NCBI GenBank assembly: GCA_002050365.1 | Contig: MWYZ01000035.1 | Coordinates: forward strand, 1 to 44,996 | Reading direction: 5' to 3' | Source of the DNA: Acidobacteria bacterium 28-1 | GTDB taxonomy: Bacteria > Acidobacteriota > Blastocatellia > Pyrinomonadales > Pyrinomonadaceae | Length of the DNA: 44,996 nucleotides | Shown: one piece after another, positions 24,179 through 32,814 of the stretch | Numbering within the stretch: the first letter of the stretch is position 1 | Layout of the letters: each line of letters begins with the position of its first letter | Translations under genes and position numbers: made by a program | Notes under the pieces: generated by a model | What the model was told of the DNA's origin: nothing | Database searches by the model: none | What the model saw: the letters and a program-made list of their open reading frames with translations, nothing else

Positions 24179-25690
24179 TCAGGATTGAAGTTTGTGGAGA
24201 GCGATTTGGCTCATTTCTTTGAGCGGCGCATTTTTTCCCGTCCAAATACCAAATTGTGCCGCGCCTTGAGCGACCAGCATTGCAAGTCCGCCGACGGTCG
24301 GAATGCCGACGCTTTTCGCTTCGCGCAGAAAGCGCGTTTCAAAAGGATTATAAATTAAATCATAAACGAGGTGAACATTTTTTATTTGCTCGGCGACGGC
24401 GGGCGTTTCGTTTTCGAGTTCGCCGATTAATCCCAAAGGTGTGGCGTTGACCACAATGTCAAAATTATCATAGCTTTCGTTTTGATTCTTAACTCCTAGA
24501 TTTTGAATTTTGAATTGTTCGGCTAAACTTCGCCCTTTTTCTAAATCTCTGGCGAAGACGGTTGCTTTCGCCCCTTCTTTTATCAAACCGTAAATCGCTG
24601 CCCGCGCCGCGCCGCCGCCGCCTAAAACTGCGACTTTTGCGTTTTTCAAATCGCCGTAAGCATTCGTTAAAGGTTCGATAAATCCGTGCGCGTCGGTGTT
24701 ATAGCCGTGAAGTTTGCCGCCGACAATTTTTACCGTGTTGACCGCGCCGATAGCTTTGGCGGTTTCGTCAATCGAATCGAGATGTTTAATAATCGCTTGT
24801 TTATGTGGAATCGTGACGGAAAAACCTTTGAAATTTAATTCAATTTCTCTGGTTTCTTCGCTGATAAATTTCGCAATAAATTCGTTGAGATTTTTGACCT
24901 CGAACGGAATATAAACGGCGTTGAGGTTGTGAAGTTTGAAAGCCGCGTTGTGCATAAACGGTGAAACCGAATGCGAAACGGGATTGCCGACGATGCCGTA
25001 AATTTCCGTCTGCTCATCGAGTTCTTTGACGCGGTAAGTGTCGATTAAATCTCGTGCCGTGATTTGCCCGCTGGCAGTTTCGCGTCCAGCGTCAAGCGCG
25101 GCATAAGTCATAAACGCGCCGTGCGCCAAACCTAAAATCCGCGTCCATTTTCCCGCTTCGCCCATTGCGATTGGAATGATTTGTTTGTTGTCTTTTTTCG
25201 CACATTCGAGTAGTTTCCAAACGGTAATTGAATCGGTGATGTCGTTGGCTTGAACGGCGGTTTTCAAAACGTCGGCGTTGGTAATTGAAAAAACTTCGTA
25301 AGTCGCAGATAAGTTTTCGGGAACTCCTGAAAAATTGTGTGAAGAGGCGATTGTCAAAGTTTTTTGAAGATTAACGACAAAACTCATATCGAACTCAAAA
25401 TCAACCCAAAAGATTTTATCTTTATTCGCCCAAAGAAGAGATTCCCAAAATTTCAGCCTTTCGCCCAAACTCAACTCACGCTTGCCACCTTGCTCTTTAG
25501 GGCGAAATGTTGCGAGATAATGTTTATCAATCTTCGGTAGATTTTCGATTGCGTTCTCAATCTCATTTGTCTGCAAACAATCAAAACGCAATTCAATCAC
25601 ATCAGCAAATTCCGCCGCTTGTTTAATGTTTTCGATAAATTCGATGCCGGTTTCGGCGCACACCGAAACGCAGATTTTTCCGTTATTCAT
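24179..25690 (-). CDS. aroDE: Bifunctional 3-dehydroquinate dehydratase (type I) / shikimate dehydrogenase
   Basis: This fusion carries out steps three and four of the shikimate pathway in the cytoplasm. Residues 1-220 are a type I dehydratase with the Schiff-base Lys159 (VWKLLE) and the general-base His118 (SSHNFSG). Residues 228-503 are an NADP-dependent shikimate dehydrogenase with GNPVSHSVSPFMHNAAF, catalytic Lys297 in VTIPHKQA, GAVNTV, GYNTDAHGF and the nucleotide loop GGGGAARAAIYGL. The order AroD-AroE is the one found in plants and in a few bacterial groups such as chlamydiae and planctomycetes. Its 5' end overlaps the TspO-like gene by eight bases, so it is translated in one operon with it. 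Confidence 0.95.
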   Translation of the reverse strand: MNNGKICVSVCAETGIEFIENIKQAAEFADVIELRFDCLQTNEIENAIENLPKIDKHYLATFRPKEQGGKRELSLGERLKFWESLLWANKDKIFWVDFEFDMSFVVNLQKTLTIASSHNFSGVPENLSATYEVFSITNADVLKTAVQANDITDSITVWKLLECAKKDNKQIIPIAMGEAGKWTRILGLAHGAFMTYAALDAGRETASGQITARDLIDTYRVKELDEQTEIYGIVGNPVSHSVSPFMHNAAFKLHNLNAVYIPFEVKNLNEFIAKFISEETREIELNFKGFSVTIPHKQAIIKHLDSIDETAKAIGAVNTVKIVGGKLHGYNTDAHGFIEPLTNAYGDLKNAKVAVLGGGGAARAAIYGLIKEGAKATVFARDLEKGRSLAEQFKIQNLGVKNQNESYDNFDIVVNATPLGLIGELENETPAVAEQIKNVHLVYDLIYNPFETRFLREAKSVGIPTVGGLAMLVAQGAAQFGIWTGKNAPLKEMSQIALHKLQS

Positions 25691-26438
25691 TATTTGAACT
25701 TTTTATATTGACCAGAAAGGAAAGGGCGGCAATCAGCAAAACGATAACGCCGACGGCGGCAGAGGCGACAATTAAAGTTTGTCCGCTTTGTTTGACCGCG
25801 ATTGCCGTCAAAGCCCACGCGATTGCCAACGGATAAAAGACGTTGACGAGTTTGAAGCGAATTACCACGCCCAAAACTGTAGCGACAAAAATCAAAAGCG
25901 CGCTCAAAATGACGGCGATTGAATTAGTTGTTTGAATGTTTAAAGAAACCAAAGCGATTGACGCGTTTAAAATTGTCGCCACCGTTATCCAACCGAAATA
26001 TAAACCGAACGGAAATTTTGCCAGCCAAAATTCTTCGAGCGAATCGGTTGTTTGCAATTTGACGTTGATAAAAGCGAGCGTTCCGAGCATCAGAAAAATT
26101 ATTGCCGTGCAAATTAGCATCATTTCTTGATGCCAGAAATAAAGCCACGCGCAATTTGCCGCGCAATTCAAAATATAAACCGTCCTGACGAAGCGAAATC
26201 GCGTCGCGTTTGAAGGCAAAGCCTGATAAATACTGAACGCAATTAAGCCTAAATAAATCAAACTCCAAATCGCAAAAGCATAGCCTGCGGGCGTAATGCG
26301 CGTCGGGTATTTATCGGATACTGCGCCCGTGTCAATGCCGCCGAGATAACCGCTCGCAGCAAGCCAATTAAACGCGATAACACCGGCAGTTGCGATGATT
26401 ACGAGAAATTGTTTTAGATGGTCGGAGTTGTTCGGCAT
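25683..26438 (-). CDS. TspO/MBR-related (tryptophan-rich sensory) membrane protein
   Basis: This integral membrane protein of 251 residues has seven to eight hydrophobic spans. The region PTRITPAGYAFAIWSLIYLGL and the later LYFWHQEM and FPFGLYFGWITVATILN patterns fit the TspO/MBR superfamily, in the longer form of about 250-270 residues rather than the 160-residue porphyrin-binding TspO. Ligand and function of this long form are not established. It is the first gene of an operon with aroDE, overlapping it by eight bases, although no functional link to shikimate synthesis is known. A candidate promoter with a perfect -10 and an overlapping palindrome lies 45-90 bases upstream. Confidence 0.82.
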   Translation of the reverse strand: MPNNSDHLKQFLVIIATAGVIAFNWLAASGYLGGIDTGAVSDKYPTRITPAGYAFAIWSLIYLGLIAFSIYQALPSNATRFRFVRTVYILNCAANCAWLYFWHQEMMLICTAIIFLMLGTLAFINVKLQTTDSLEEFWLAKFPFGLYFGWITVATILNASIALVSLNIQTTNSIAVILSALLIFVATVLGVVIRFKLVNVFYPLAIAWALTAIAVKQSGQTLIVASAAVGVIVLLIAALSFLVNIKSSNNE

Positions 26439-26482
26439 AATTTTCTAGGGCGGAAAACGGTTGTAATTTTATTGATAAGCGA

Positions 26483-26513
26483 ATTATAATCCGTTTTTGC
26501 GAATGTATGCCAA
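26483..26513 (-). promoter_or_regulatory. Candidate promoter of the TspO-like/aroDE operon
   Basis: On the minus strand TTGGCA (26508-26513) and a perfect TATAAT (26483-26488) are separated by 19 bases, slightly longer than ideal. The site is 45-75 bases upstream of the first gene of the operon. Confidence 0.45.
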
Positions 26514-26528
26514 ATCGTATGACGATTT
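26512..26528. promoter_or_regulatory. Palindrome overlapping the -35 box, possible operator
   Basis: AAATCGTATGACGATTT is a perfect inverted repeat with 7-bp arms and a 3-bp centre. It touches the candidate -35 box of the TspO-like/aroDE promoter, the right place for a repressor site. No regulator for it is identified in the window. Confidence 0.4.
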
Positions 26529-26705
26529 CGTATAAATTATGCGGAAAACGTAAAACCTCGAATTTGAATCAAAGAGATGCAGTCAGATTTTGACTTGTTT
26601 ATTTGCAGAAGATGTTTATGGCATTGATTTTGCTTAAAAAACACGGGCGCACTTTCAACCTTTCCCCTCGTGCCTTAAAATAACAAGGAAAGAGGAAGAA
26701 CCAAG

Positions 26706-26924
26706 ATGAAAACCTTAAAACATTTATTATTTGCCCTTGCTGTTGTGATTTGCTTTTCAATGACGGCGTCGGCGCAGAAGGAAGGCGACAAAAAGCCGCC
26801 CCCAAAAGAGGGAAAACCGCCAGTTATTGTCGTTGAACCAAAAGATAAAAAGCCAAAGGATGAAAAGCCGAAAGACGACAAAAAAAAGCCGCAAGCGTTT
26901 ATCTTTTATTTCAGAAATGAATAA
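26706..26924 (+). CDS. Small secreted Lys/Pro-rich protein
   Basis: A clear signal peptide (MKTLKHLLFALAVVICFSMT, cleavage after ASA) is followed by about 48 residues made almost only of Lys, Pro, Asp and Glu in short repeats (KDKKPKDEKPKDDKKKP), closing with a hydrophobic AFIFYFRN. A ribosome site (GAGGAAG, 26692-26698) precedes the ATG. It is bounded by a strong terminator, so it is a real transcription unit. No family is recognised. A cell-envelope or nucleic-acid/anionic-polymer binding role is possible from its charge only. Confidence 0.75.
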   Translation: MKTLKHLLFALAVVICFSMTASAQKEGDKKPPPKEGKPPVIVVEPKDKKPKDEKPKDDKKKPQAFIFYFRNE

Positions 26925-26964
26925 TTCGTTTCAGTTAATTCATTGATTTAGCTAATTCCAAAGA

Positions 26965-26999
26965 AAAAGACGACCTAAATGTTTAGGTCGTCTTTTTTA
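26965..26999 (+). terminator. Rho-independent terminator
   Basis: AAAAGACGACCTAAA (26965-26979) pairs perfectly with 26982-26996 and runs into a T-run. The stem is symmetric in A and T tails, so it can stop transcription from the small secreted-protein gene on the plus strand and from the tRNA gene on the minus strand. Confidence 0.88.
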
Positions 27000-27007
27000 T
27001 TTTGGTA

Positions 27008-27079
27008 TGCCCACTAGAAGACTTGAACTTCTGACCTCCCGCGTGTGAAGCGGATGCTCTACCACTGAGCTAAGTGGGC
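27008..27079 (-). tRNA. tRNA-Val (anticodon CAC)
   Basis: Read on the minus strand, the sequence folds into a full cloverleaf. The acceptor stem GCCCACT pairs with AGTGGGC, the D arm is AGCTCAGTGGTAGAGC, the anticodon loop is TTCACAC with anticodon CAC, and the T arm has GTTCAAGTC. The discriminator base is A, and CCA is not directly encoded. It reads the valine codon GTG. It stands alone between a terminator and a pilin gene. Confidence 0.93.
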
Positions 27080-27139
27080 GCGAGCAATTTTCAAATTGAA
27101 AAATCAAATGCTAATAAACCCCCGATCAACTTTTATTTA

Positions 27140-27622
27140 TTAAATTGAAGGGTCGTCGGCTTTTGCCGGACGATTTTCGTCCGTGGATTTAGTCGTGCCG
27201 AGGTTCGAATCAAAATAGAAATGGCGCGTGCCGGTGGATTGAACTCCTTCGGAAACTTGCGGGTCGGCGTTGACTGAATAAAATGCCGGTCTGGTGGGAG
27301 AAGGCTCTTCGACGGTCATCGAGAAAACGTAACCATTGACGACAGGTCGCTCACCTTTGAATTTTTCGTCGAGTTGGACGGATTTGATGAGTTCGTCGAA
27401 ATTGGCAGCAAATTTTCCTTGATGTCTGGAAGCATAGCTGGTTTGCAATGTTTTCATGGTTTGGATGGTTTGGACGGCGGTTGTTTCGTTGCCGTTGTTA
27501 ATCATTGCTTTCCAAGCCGGAATCCCGACACCGATCAAGAGCGCGATAATCGCAATTACAATCATCAACTCAATCAAGTTAAATCCCCGTTGGTCTTTTA
27601 AGTTTCGGCGTAAATTTTTCAT
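27140..27622 (-). CDS. pilA: Type IV pilin (PilA-like)
   Basis: A type III signal ends QRG|FNLIELMIVIAIIALLIG, with prepilin cleavage after Gly13, N-methylated Phe14 and the conserved Glu18 (+5), followed by a single hydrophobic N-terminal helix. The globular part is about 110 residues with no cysteine pair, and its end is Asp/Pro-rich. It could be a major pilin or a pseudopilin. No pilus assembly gene is nearby, so that is undecided. The residues SRHQGKFAANFDEL resemble pilins of Acidobacteriota and Deltaproteobacteria-like groups. It is transcribed from an upstream AT-rich gap shared with the divergent moxR gene. Confidence 0.9.
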   Translation of the reverse strand: MKNLRRNLKDQRGFNLIELMIVIAIIALLIGVGIPAWKAMINNGNETTAVQTIQTMKTLQTSYASRHQGKFAANFDELIKSVQLDEKFKGERPVVNGYVFSMTVEEPSPTRPAFYSVNADPQVSEGVQSTGTRHFYFDSNLGTTKSTDENRPAKADDPSI

Positions 27623-27861
27623 ATATTTTTGTTTTTCTCCGAGATTCTATTCCGAAATTCTATCACGAAGAATACGTTTAATAGTTTCAAATATTTTGAT
27701 AATTTTAGACGGCTTTAGAACGAATTTGCAACCTGACTGAATCTTTTTGAAACCTTTCGCCGCGTTTATCATCTTATAACCAACAAGTTTTACTTTTTTC
27801 GTGCAGATTGCCGGTGTAATTTTGTAGAATAGATACGGCATTTCTTTTTTGAGTAAAAATA

Positions 27862-28860
27862 ATGAGAGATTGGATAATCAACGAAACCGAAACAATAACA
27901 AAGCCTGCAGTGATTGATTTTAAACCTGTCGAGAAAATCAATCTTCTGCAAACGGAGATTGAGCGCGTTATCAAAGGCAAATCCGAAACGGTCAAACTTG
28001 CCCTTGTCGCGTTGCTCGCCAAAGGTCATTTGTTAATTGAAGACGTTCCCGGAATCGGCAAAACAACGCTTGCCAACGCGCTGGCGCGTGCGCTCGATTT
28101 GTCGTTTCACCGCATTCAATTCACTTCTGATTTGCTGCCGTCGGATGTTATCGGGCTTTCGATTTTCAATCAACAAAACGGACATTTTGAATGGAATGCC
28201 GGACCAATTTTCTCGAATATCGTTCTCGCGGATGAAATTAATCGCGCCACGCCAAAAACGCAATCCGCGCTTTTGGAAGCGATGGCGGAAGAACAAATTA
28301 CTGTCGAAGGTGTCTCACGTCCGTTGCTGCTGCCGTTTATGGTGGTTGCCACGCAAAACCCGACCGAACATCACGGAACTTATCCGCTGCCTGAATCACA
28401 GCTCGACCGTTTTATGCTTCGCCTGCACATCGGCTATCCGAATATCACGGACGAACGCGAGATTTTGCGTGACCGCCGCCGCGAAAATCCACTGCGCTAC
28501 GTTGAGCCGGTGATGTCGGAAGCCGACGTTTTACAATTACAGAGAAGAGTTTCAGAAGTTCGCGTTGACGAAGTTCTAATTGATTACCTGTTAAATATCG
28601 TTGCTTTGACCAGAGAAAATGATGCGCTCGAACTCGGCATCAGTCCGCGCGGAACGCTCGCACTGTTTCGTTCCGCCCAAGCACTTGCGCTGATTGAAGG
28701 ACGCGATTACTGCATCGCCGACGACATCAAACGCCTTGTGCTGCCCGTTTTCGCGCACCGCGTTATCGTCAATTCCCGCCAAACCAGCACGAAACGCCAG
28801 GCGACGCAAGCCGAACAAATTTTGCAAGAGATTTTGTTAAAAACAAAAGTTCCTGTTTAA
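27862..28860 (+). CDS. moxR: MoxR-family AAA+ ATPase
   Basis: This is a chaperone-like AAA+ ATPase of 332 residues with Walker A PGIGKTTL (about 63-70), Walker B VLADEINRA (about 120), the sensor-1 region VVATQNPTEHHGTYPLPESQLDRF, and the C-terminal AAA lid. MoxR proteins normally work with DUF58/von Willebrand proteins encoded directly downstream, helping assembly or activation of enzyme complexes. Here the DUF58 gene is 9.6 kb away on the same strand, separated by a block of opposite-strand fatty-acid genes. The stop codon TAA is part of a TTAA that flanks a miniature element, so an insertion has landed exactly at the gene end without changing the protein. Confidence 0.94.
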   Translation: MRDWIINETETITKPAVIDFKPVEKINLLQTEIERVIKGKSETVKLALVALLAKGHLLIEDVPGIGKTTLANALARALDLSFHRIQFTSDLLPSDVIGLSIFNQQNGHFEWNAGPIFSNIVLADEINRATPKTQSALLEAMAEEQITVEGVSRPLLLPFMVVATQNPTEHHGTYPLPESQLDRFMLRLHIGYPNITDEREILRDRRRENPLRYVEPVMSEADVLQLQRRVSEVRVDEVLIDYLLNIVALTRENDALELGISPRGTLALFRSAQALALIEGRDYCIADDIKRLVLPVFAHRVIVNSRQTSTKRQATQAEQILQEILLKTKVPV

Positions 28861-29047
28861 GCTCGACTTTATCCATTTTTGATATTGATGATGCAAATAA
28901 AAGCCTTATAAAATCGTGGTTGGCTTGAGTTTTCTTAATATCCAGCCAAGCCAGGACATTTGGAAAATATAACCGCTTTATTTGCAAGACCTAATAAAAT
29001 CAACAAAATCAAGAGAAACTTCTTCTCTAAAAATAGATAAAGTCGAG
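28861..29047. mobile_element. TTAA-flanked miniature inverted-repeat element, family C
   Basis: The left end GCTCGACTTTATCCATTTTT (28861-28880) and the right end, read inward, CTCGACTTTATCTATTTTT (from 29047) are terminal inverted repeats. TTAA lies immediately outside each end (28857-28860, inside the moxR stop, and 29048-29051). The 187-bp interior has no open frame. Ends and interior differ from families A and B, but target and size match. Confidence 0.72.
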
Positions 29048-29052
29048 TTAAG

Positions 29053-29221
29053 TGCATCTATCATTTATCATTAAACATTTATCAATTATGTGAATCAAGA
29101 GTAGAAACAGCCTGTTTCAATAGGCTTTCCGCCAGAGACGGCTTCTAGCCACGTGATTTATCGCGTGGGCATATTCCGGCGGGCTGCAGTTTTCGGACAA
29201 GCCTCGCTTTTTTCCACTCTC
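29053..29221. repeat. Left repeat cluster of the fatty-acid block (inverted copy of 38305-38450)
   Basis: From left to right it holds a heptamer array (ATCTATC, ATTTATC, ATTAAAC, ATTTATC, AATTATG; 29056-29090), ATGTGAATCAA, a hairpin AGCCTGTTTCAATAGGCT (29109-29126) and a second palindrome CCACGTGATTTATCGCGTGG (29149-29168). The same parts occur in the same order on the opposite strand at 38305-38450. From 29170 to 29221 there is no clear feature apart from a T-run word CGCTTTTTTC also seen near 38270. Confidence 0.75.
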
Positions 29222-29984
29222 TCAGTTCACTCGGCGTTCGCGCCCTTGCCAATAAGGTTCGCGGAGTTGGCGTTTAAGAATTTTGCCTGTCGGATTGCGT
29301 GGGAGCGCGTCAACAAAATCTACTGACTTGGGAGCTTTGAAACGCGCTATTCGTTCTTGTGCGAACGAAATAATCTCTGTGTCCGCCACTTCAACACCGG
29401 ATTTCTTGACGACAATCGCTTTGACTGCTTCGCCCCATTCGTCGTCCGGTACGCCGATTACGGCGACATCGGCAACCGCCGGATGCCCGAAGAGCGCGCT
29501 TTCGATTTCCGCCGGATAAATGTTTTCCCCGCCTGAAATAATCATATCCTTCACACGGTCGTGGATGTAAAGATAGCCGTCGGCATCAAAATAGCCTGCG
29601 TCGCCCGTGTAGAGCCATTCGCCGCGGATTGTCTGAGCCGTCTCTTCGGGCAGATTCCAGTAACCTTTCATATTTTGAGGCGACCGCACGATGACCTCGC
29701 CGACTTCACCGACGGGCAATTCATTGTCTTGCTCATCAACCACGCGCACTTCAGCACTACTCACGATTTTGCCGCACGAGCGCAGGCGTTGCTCGTTGTC
29801 CGAGTCATGATCTTCAGGTGATAAATAGGCAAATGCCGCGCTTGATTCAGTCAGACCATAACCTTGCGCGAATCTGCATTTGAAAGTTTTTTTCGCTTTC
29901 CGCAGCAGCTCAACCGGGATTGGCGACGCGCCGTAGACGATTAATCGCAAACTTGATAAATCCGTTTCGGCGATACCGGGCGTT

Positions 29985-30783
29985 TGCAGCAGAAAGAGAA
30001 TCAAGGCGGGAACGAAGACCGCCACGGTGATCCGCTGTTCGGCAATGAGCCGCAGAATCTCCGCCGGAACGGTGTCGCGCAGAACGACGTTTTTCCCGCC
30101 CGCATAAAATGTCGCCAGTCCGAGACCGGTGCCGACGAGATGAAACACCGGCAGAAAGACCGAACTCACGTCGCGGTCGTTGTAACCGACATATTCGCGG
30201 GCGCACGGTGCGATAAATGCAAGCAGACTGGCATTCGTTAATTGCACCCCTTTTGGGTTTCCGGTCGTCCCGCTGGTATACATTTGCAGCACCACATCGT
30301 CATCACCGCCGGCGGACGCGCCGCTCTCGTCCGCGCTCTGACCGTCCCGCCATGAAATATATGTCTCCCACTCAGAATGTTCTCCGCTAACCGCGATGAT
30401 CTTTTTTACGGTTTTTAATTCATCGCGGATTCCGGCAATCAGGTCGAAAAACTCAGGTCCGACAAAGAGCAGTTCGGTCTTCGCATCATCAATCAAATAA
30501 GCGATTTCAGAAGCGAACAATCGCCAATTAAGCACCGCCAGCACCATATTCGCTTTTGCCGAGCCGAAAAGAATTTCAAAGTAGGTATCAGAGTTTTTAT
30601 CGAGTATTGTAACACGCGATTGCCGCGTCGGATTTTCACCAAGCAAACCGTTGGCGACTTGGTTGGAGCGACTATCAAGCTCAGCATAGCTGGTGGTCTT
30701 ACCGTTATAAAATATGGCGGTCTGAGCAGGACGCGCGCGGGCGTTGACACGAACGATGTCCGCAATAGTTTGAATGTTAGAAA
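29985..30783. repeat. First copy of a 799-bp direct repeat
   Basis: This unit begins TGCAGCAGAAAGAG and covers codons from the synthetase middle back to near its 5' end. Read by eye against the next 799 bases I found no difference. The upstream flank differs from that of the second copy. Confidence 0.92.
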
Positions 30784-31582
30784 TGCAGCAGAAAGAGAAT
30801 CAAGGCGGGAACGAAGACCGCCACGGTGATCCGCTGTTCGGCAATGAGCCGCAGAATCTCCGCCGGAACGGTGTCGCGCAGAACGACGTTTTTCCCGCCC
30901 GCATAAAATGTCGCCAGTCCGAGACCGGTGCCGACGAGATGAAACACCGGCAGAAAGACCGAACTCACGTCGCGGTCGTTGTAACCGACATATTCGCGGG
31001 CGCACGGTGCGATAAATGCAAGCAGACTGGCATTCGTTAATTGCACCCCTTTTGGGTTTCCGGTCGTCCCGCTGGTATACATTTGCAGCACCACATCGTC
31101 ATCACCGCCGGCGGACGCGCCGCTCTCGTCCGCGCTCTGACCGTCCCGCCATGAAATATATGTCTCCCACTCAGAATGTTCTCCGCTAACCGCGATGATC
31201 TTTTTTACGGTTTTTAATTCATCGCGGATTCCGGCAATCAGGTCGAAAAACTCAGGTCCGACAAAGAGCAGTTCGGTCTTCGCATCATCAATCAAATAAG
31301 CGATTTCAGAAGCGAACAATCGCCAATTAAGCACCGCCAGCACCATATTCGCTTTTGCCGAGCCGAAAAGAATTTCAAAGTAGGTATCAGAGTTTTTATC
31401 GAGTATTGTAACACGCGATTGCCGCGTCGGATTTTCACCAAGCAAACCGTTGGCGACTTGGTTGGAGCGACTATCAAGCTCAGCATAGCTGGTGGTCTTA
31501 CCGTTATAAAATATGGCGGTCTGAGCAGGACGCGCGCGGGCGTTGACACGAACGATGTCCGCAATAGTTTGAATGTTAGAAA
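30784..31582. repeat. Second copy of the 799-bp direct repeat
   Basis: It is exactly adjacent to the first copy. The junction GAATGTTAGAAA/TGCAGCAG joins the gene's 5' end to its middle, with only one base of shared homology. The period of 799 is 1 modulo 3, so the duplication shifts the frame. Confidence 0.92.
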
Positions 31583-31625
31583 TATTTTTCATTTAAGTTA
31601 TTCAATATTTTTTAAGATTAGTTTT

Positions 31626-32669
31626 CTATTCCCGCAACATACGAAAAGGAAGATTCCAGCCTTGAAAACGGTCTTTATCATCTTTGACAAATGCGTTTCT
31701 CGAAACAAAATGTTCGTCCCGCAACGCTTCTTCGGGCGTTTTTACAGGAGTCAGACAGAAATTAAAATCCTCCGCCCAATCCGTCCATTCCTTTCGGGTG
31801 CGGGTCAGAAAAAGTTCGGTTACATCCGTCTGCAGAAAAGTATTTTTTGACAGTTCCGACAGATGTTCCCGTTTCCAATCTCCACGCCCGACCGCTTCGC
31901 AAAACGCATTCCAAAACTTCAACTCCAATGCGCCCAAAGCCATAAACCTGCCGTCCCGACACCGATAAACATTGTAATTGACCAAATCACCCCATAAAAA
32001 CTTTATTTTATCGGGGTTGATTCCGCCCGCTTGCATACTGTAAGCAATTGTCGAAACGGGCAAAACGCCTTCCAGCATCGAAACATCCAGCCAGCAGCCT
32101 TTTCCGCTTTTTTGACGGTTCAGCAAACCTGCCAGCACCGCCGTTACCGCCTGATAACTGCCTCCGGCAACATCCGCCATTTGAAAACCCGGGATGACCG
32201 GCGCATCGGTTTCACGGTTAAGCTGCAACGCACCCGAAAGCGCAAGGTAATTCAAATCATGCCCCGCCTTTTGCGCGTAAAGTCCTTCCTGACCGTAGCC
32301 CGTAATCGAAACGTAAATAATTTGCGGGTATGTGGCGGATAATGTTTCATAATCTAAACCCCAAGTTTTCAACAAACCCGGCTTGAATTGTTCTAAAAAC
32401 ACATCGGCTGTTTTTATCAACTCAAACAGCTCTTCCTTTCCTTCGGGCGAATCCCAGCCAATTTTCTTTATCTCTTTCCCGCCGTTCAACATTCGGTAAA
32501 GGACAGATTCACCATCTACAAAAGGCTGCATTTGGCTCGCGGCATCCGGTCTGGTCGGATGTTCTATCTTAATTACTTTCGCTCCGAGACCGCTTAATTG
32601 CGAACCGGCCAGCGGACCCGGAAGCAGTCGTGTCATATCAATCACGACAATATCTGATAATGCCTTCAT
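31626..32669 (-). CDS. CoA-transferase family III / alpha-methylacyl-CoA racemase-like protein
   Basis: At 347 residues it fits the AMACR branch of the CaiB/BaiF family. It opens with LSDIVVIDMTRLLPGPLAGSQLSGLGAKVIKIE and has the catalytic-region motif GYGQEGLYAQKAGHDLNYLALSG with Asp138 in the GHDxNY form typical of methylacyl-CoA racemases rather than formyl-CoA transferase. AMACR inverts the 2-methyl centre so that branched acyl-CoA can enter beta-oxidation. Beside an acyl-CoA dehydrogenase and a synthetase that role is plausible, although a CoA-transfer role is not excluded. It ends 33 bases before the synthetase start on the same strand, so they form one operon. Confidence 0.88.
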   Translation of the reverse strand: MKALSDIVVIDMTRLLPGPLAGSQLSGLGAKVIKIEHPTRPDAASQMQPFVDGESVLYRMLNGGKEIKKIGWDSPEGKEELFELIKTADVFLEQFKPGLLKTWGLDYETLSATYPQIIYVSITGYGQEGLYAQKAGHDLNYLALSGALQLNRETDAPVIPGFQMADVAGGSYQAVTAVLAGLLNRQKSGKGCWLDVSMLEGVLPVSTIAYSMQAGGINPDKIKFLWGDLVNYNVYRCRDGRFMALGALELKFWNAFCEAVGRGDWKREHLSELSKNTFLQTDVTELFLTRTRKEWTDWAEDFNFCLTPVKTPEEALRDEHFVSRNAFVKDDKDRFQGWNLPFRMLRE

Positions 32670-32772
32670 AAACCTAAAATTATAAGTTCAGATTTATGCC
32701 TTCAGACGTGAAAGCGCGGCGGTGAAACCACGCCTGAGAGCGTAACTCCGAACGCGATTCAAAATCTCTTGA

Positions 32773-32807
32773 TTTTAACTTTTGCCTTTTACCTTTTAAC
32801 TTTTGCC
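32773..32807. repeat. Heptamer array (TTTTAAC/TTTTGCC type)
   Basis: Five perfect 7-bp units (TTTTAAC, TTTTGCC, TTTTACC, TTTTAAC, TTTTGCC) end seven bases before the stop codon of the acyl-CoA dehydrogenase gene, in the gap between it and the racemase-like gene. Confidence 0.85.
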
Positions 32808-32814
32808 TTACCGC

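Larger units (their letters stand above)
29222..31592 (-). pseudogene. Acyl-CoA synthetase (AMP-binding) gene broken by a 799-bp tandem duplication
   Basis: The two reading frames are 31592-30777 (N-terminal 271 residues, ending FLLHF) and 30646-29222 (474 residues, lacking the first 50). Removing one repeat copy restores a single 523-residue frame, because 2371 minus 799 is a multiple of three. That protein has the ATP motif YTSGTTGNPKG, YGLTES, YTGDAGYF, the hinge VKDMIISGGENIYP and the catalytic lysine in PRNPTGKILKR, so it would activate a fatty or aromatic acid with CoA. As the sequence stands, the gene has no full-length product. It is the last gene of the beta-oxidation cluster. The copies look identical, so the break is very recent or an assembly artefact. 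Confidence 0.85.

Noticed and set aside
27008..27079. tRNA-Val as integration site for the lipid-gene block
   Set aside because: The block starts 1.8 kb away, no duplicate of the tRNA 3' end was seen in the window, and no integrase gene is present.
30777..31592. Two separate acyl-CoA synthetase genes in tandem
   Set aside because: The shared 799 bases look identical, the first frame ends at the junction and the second lacks its N-terminus. One gene with an internal duplication explains all of it.
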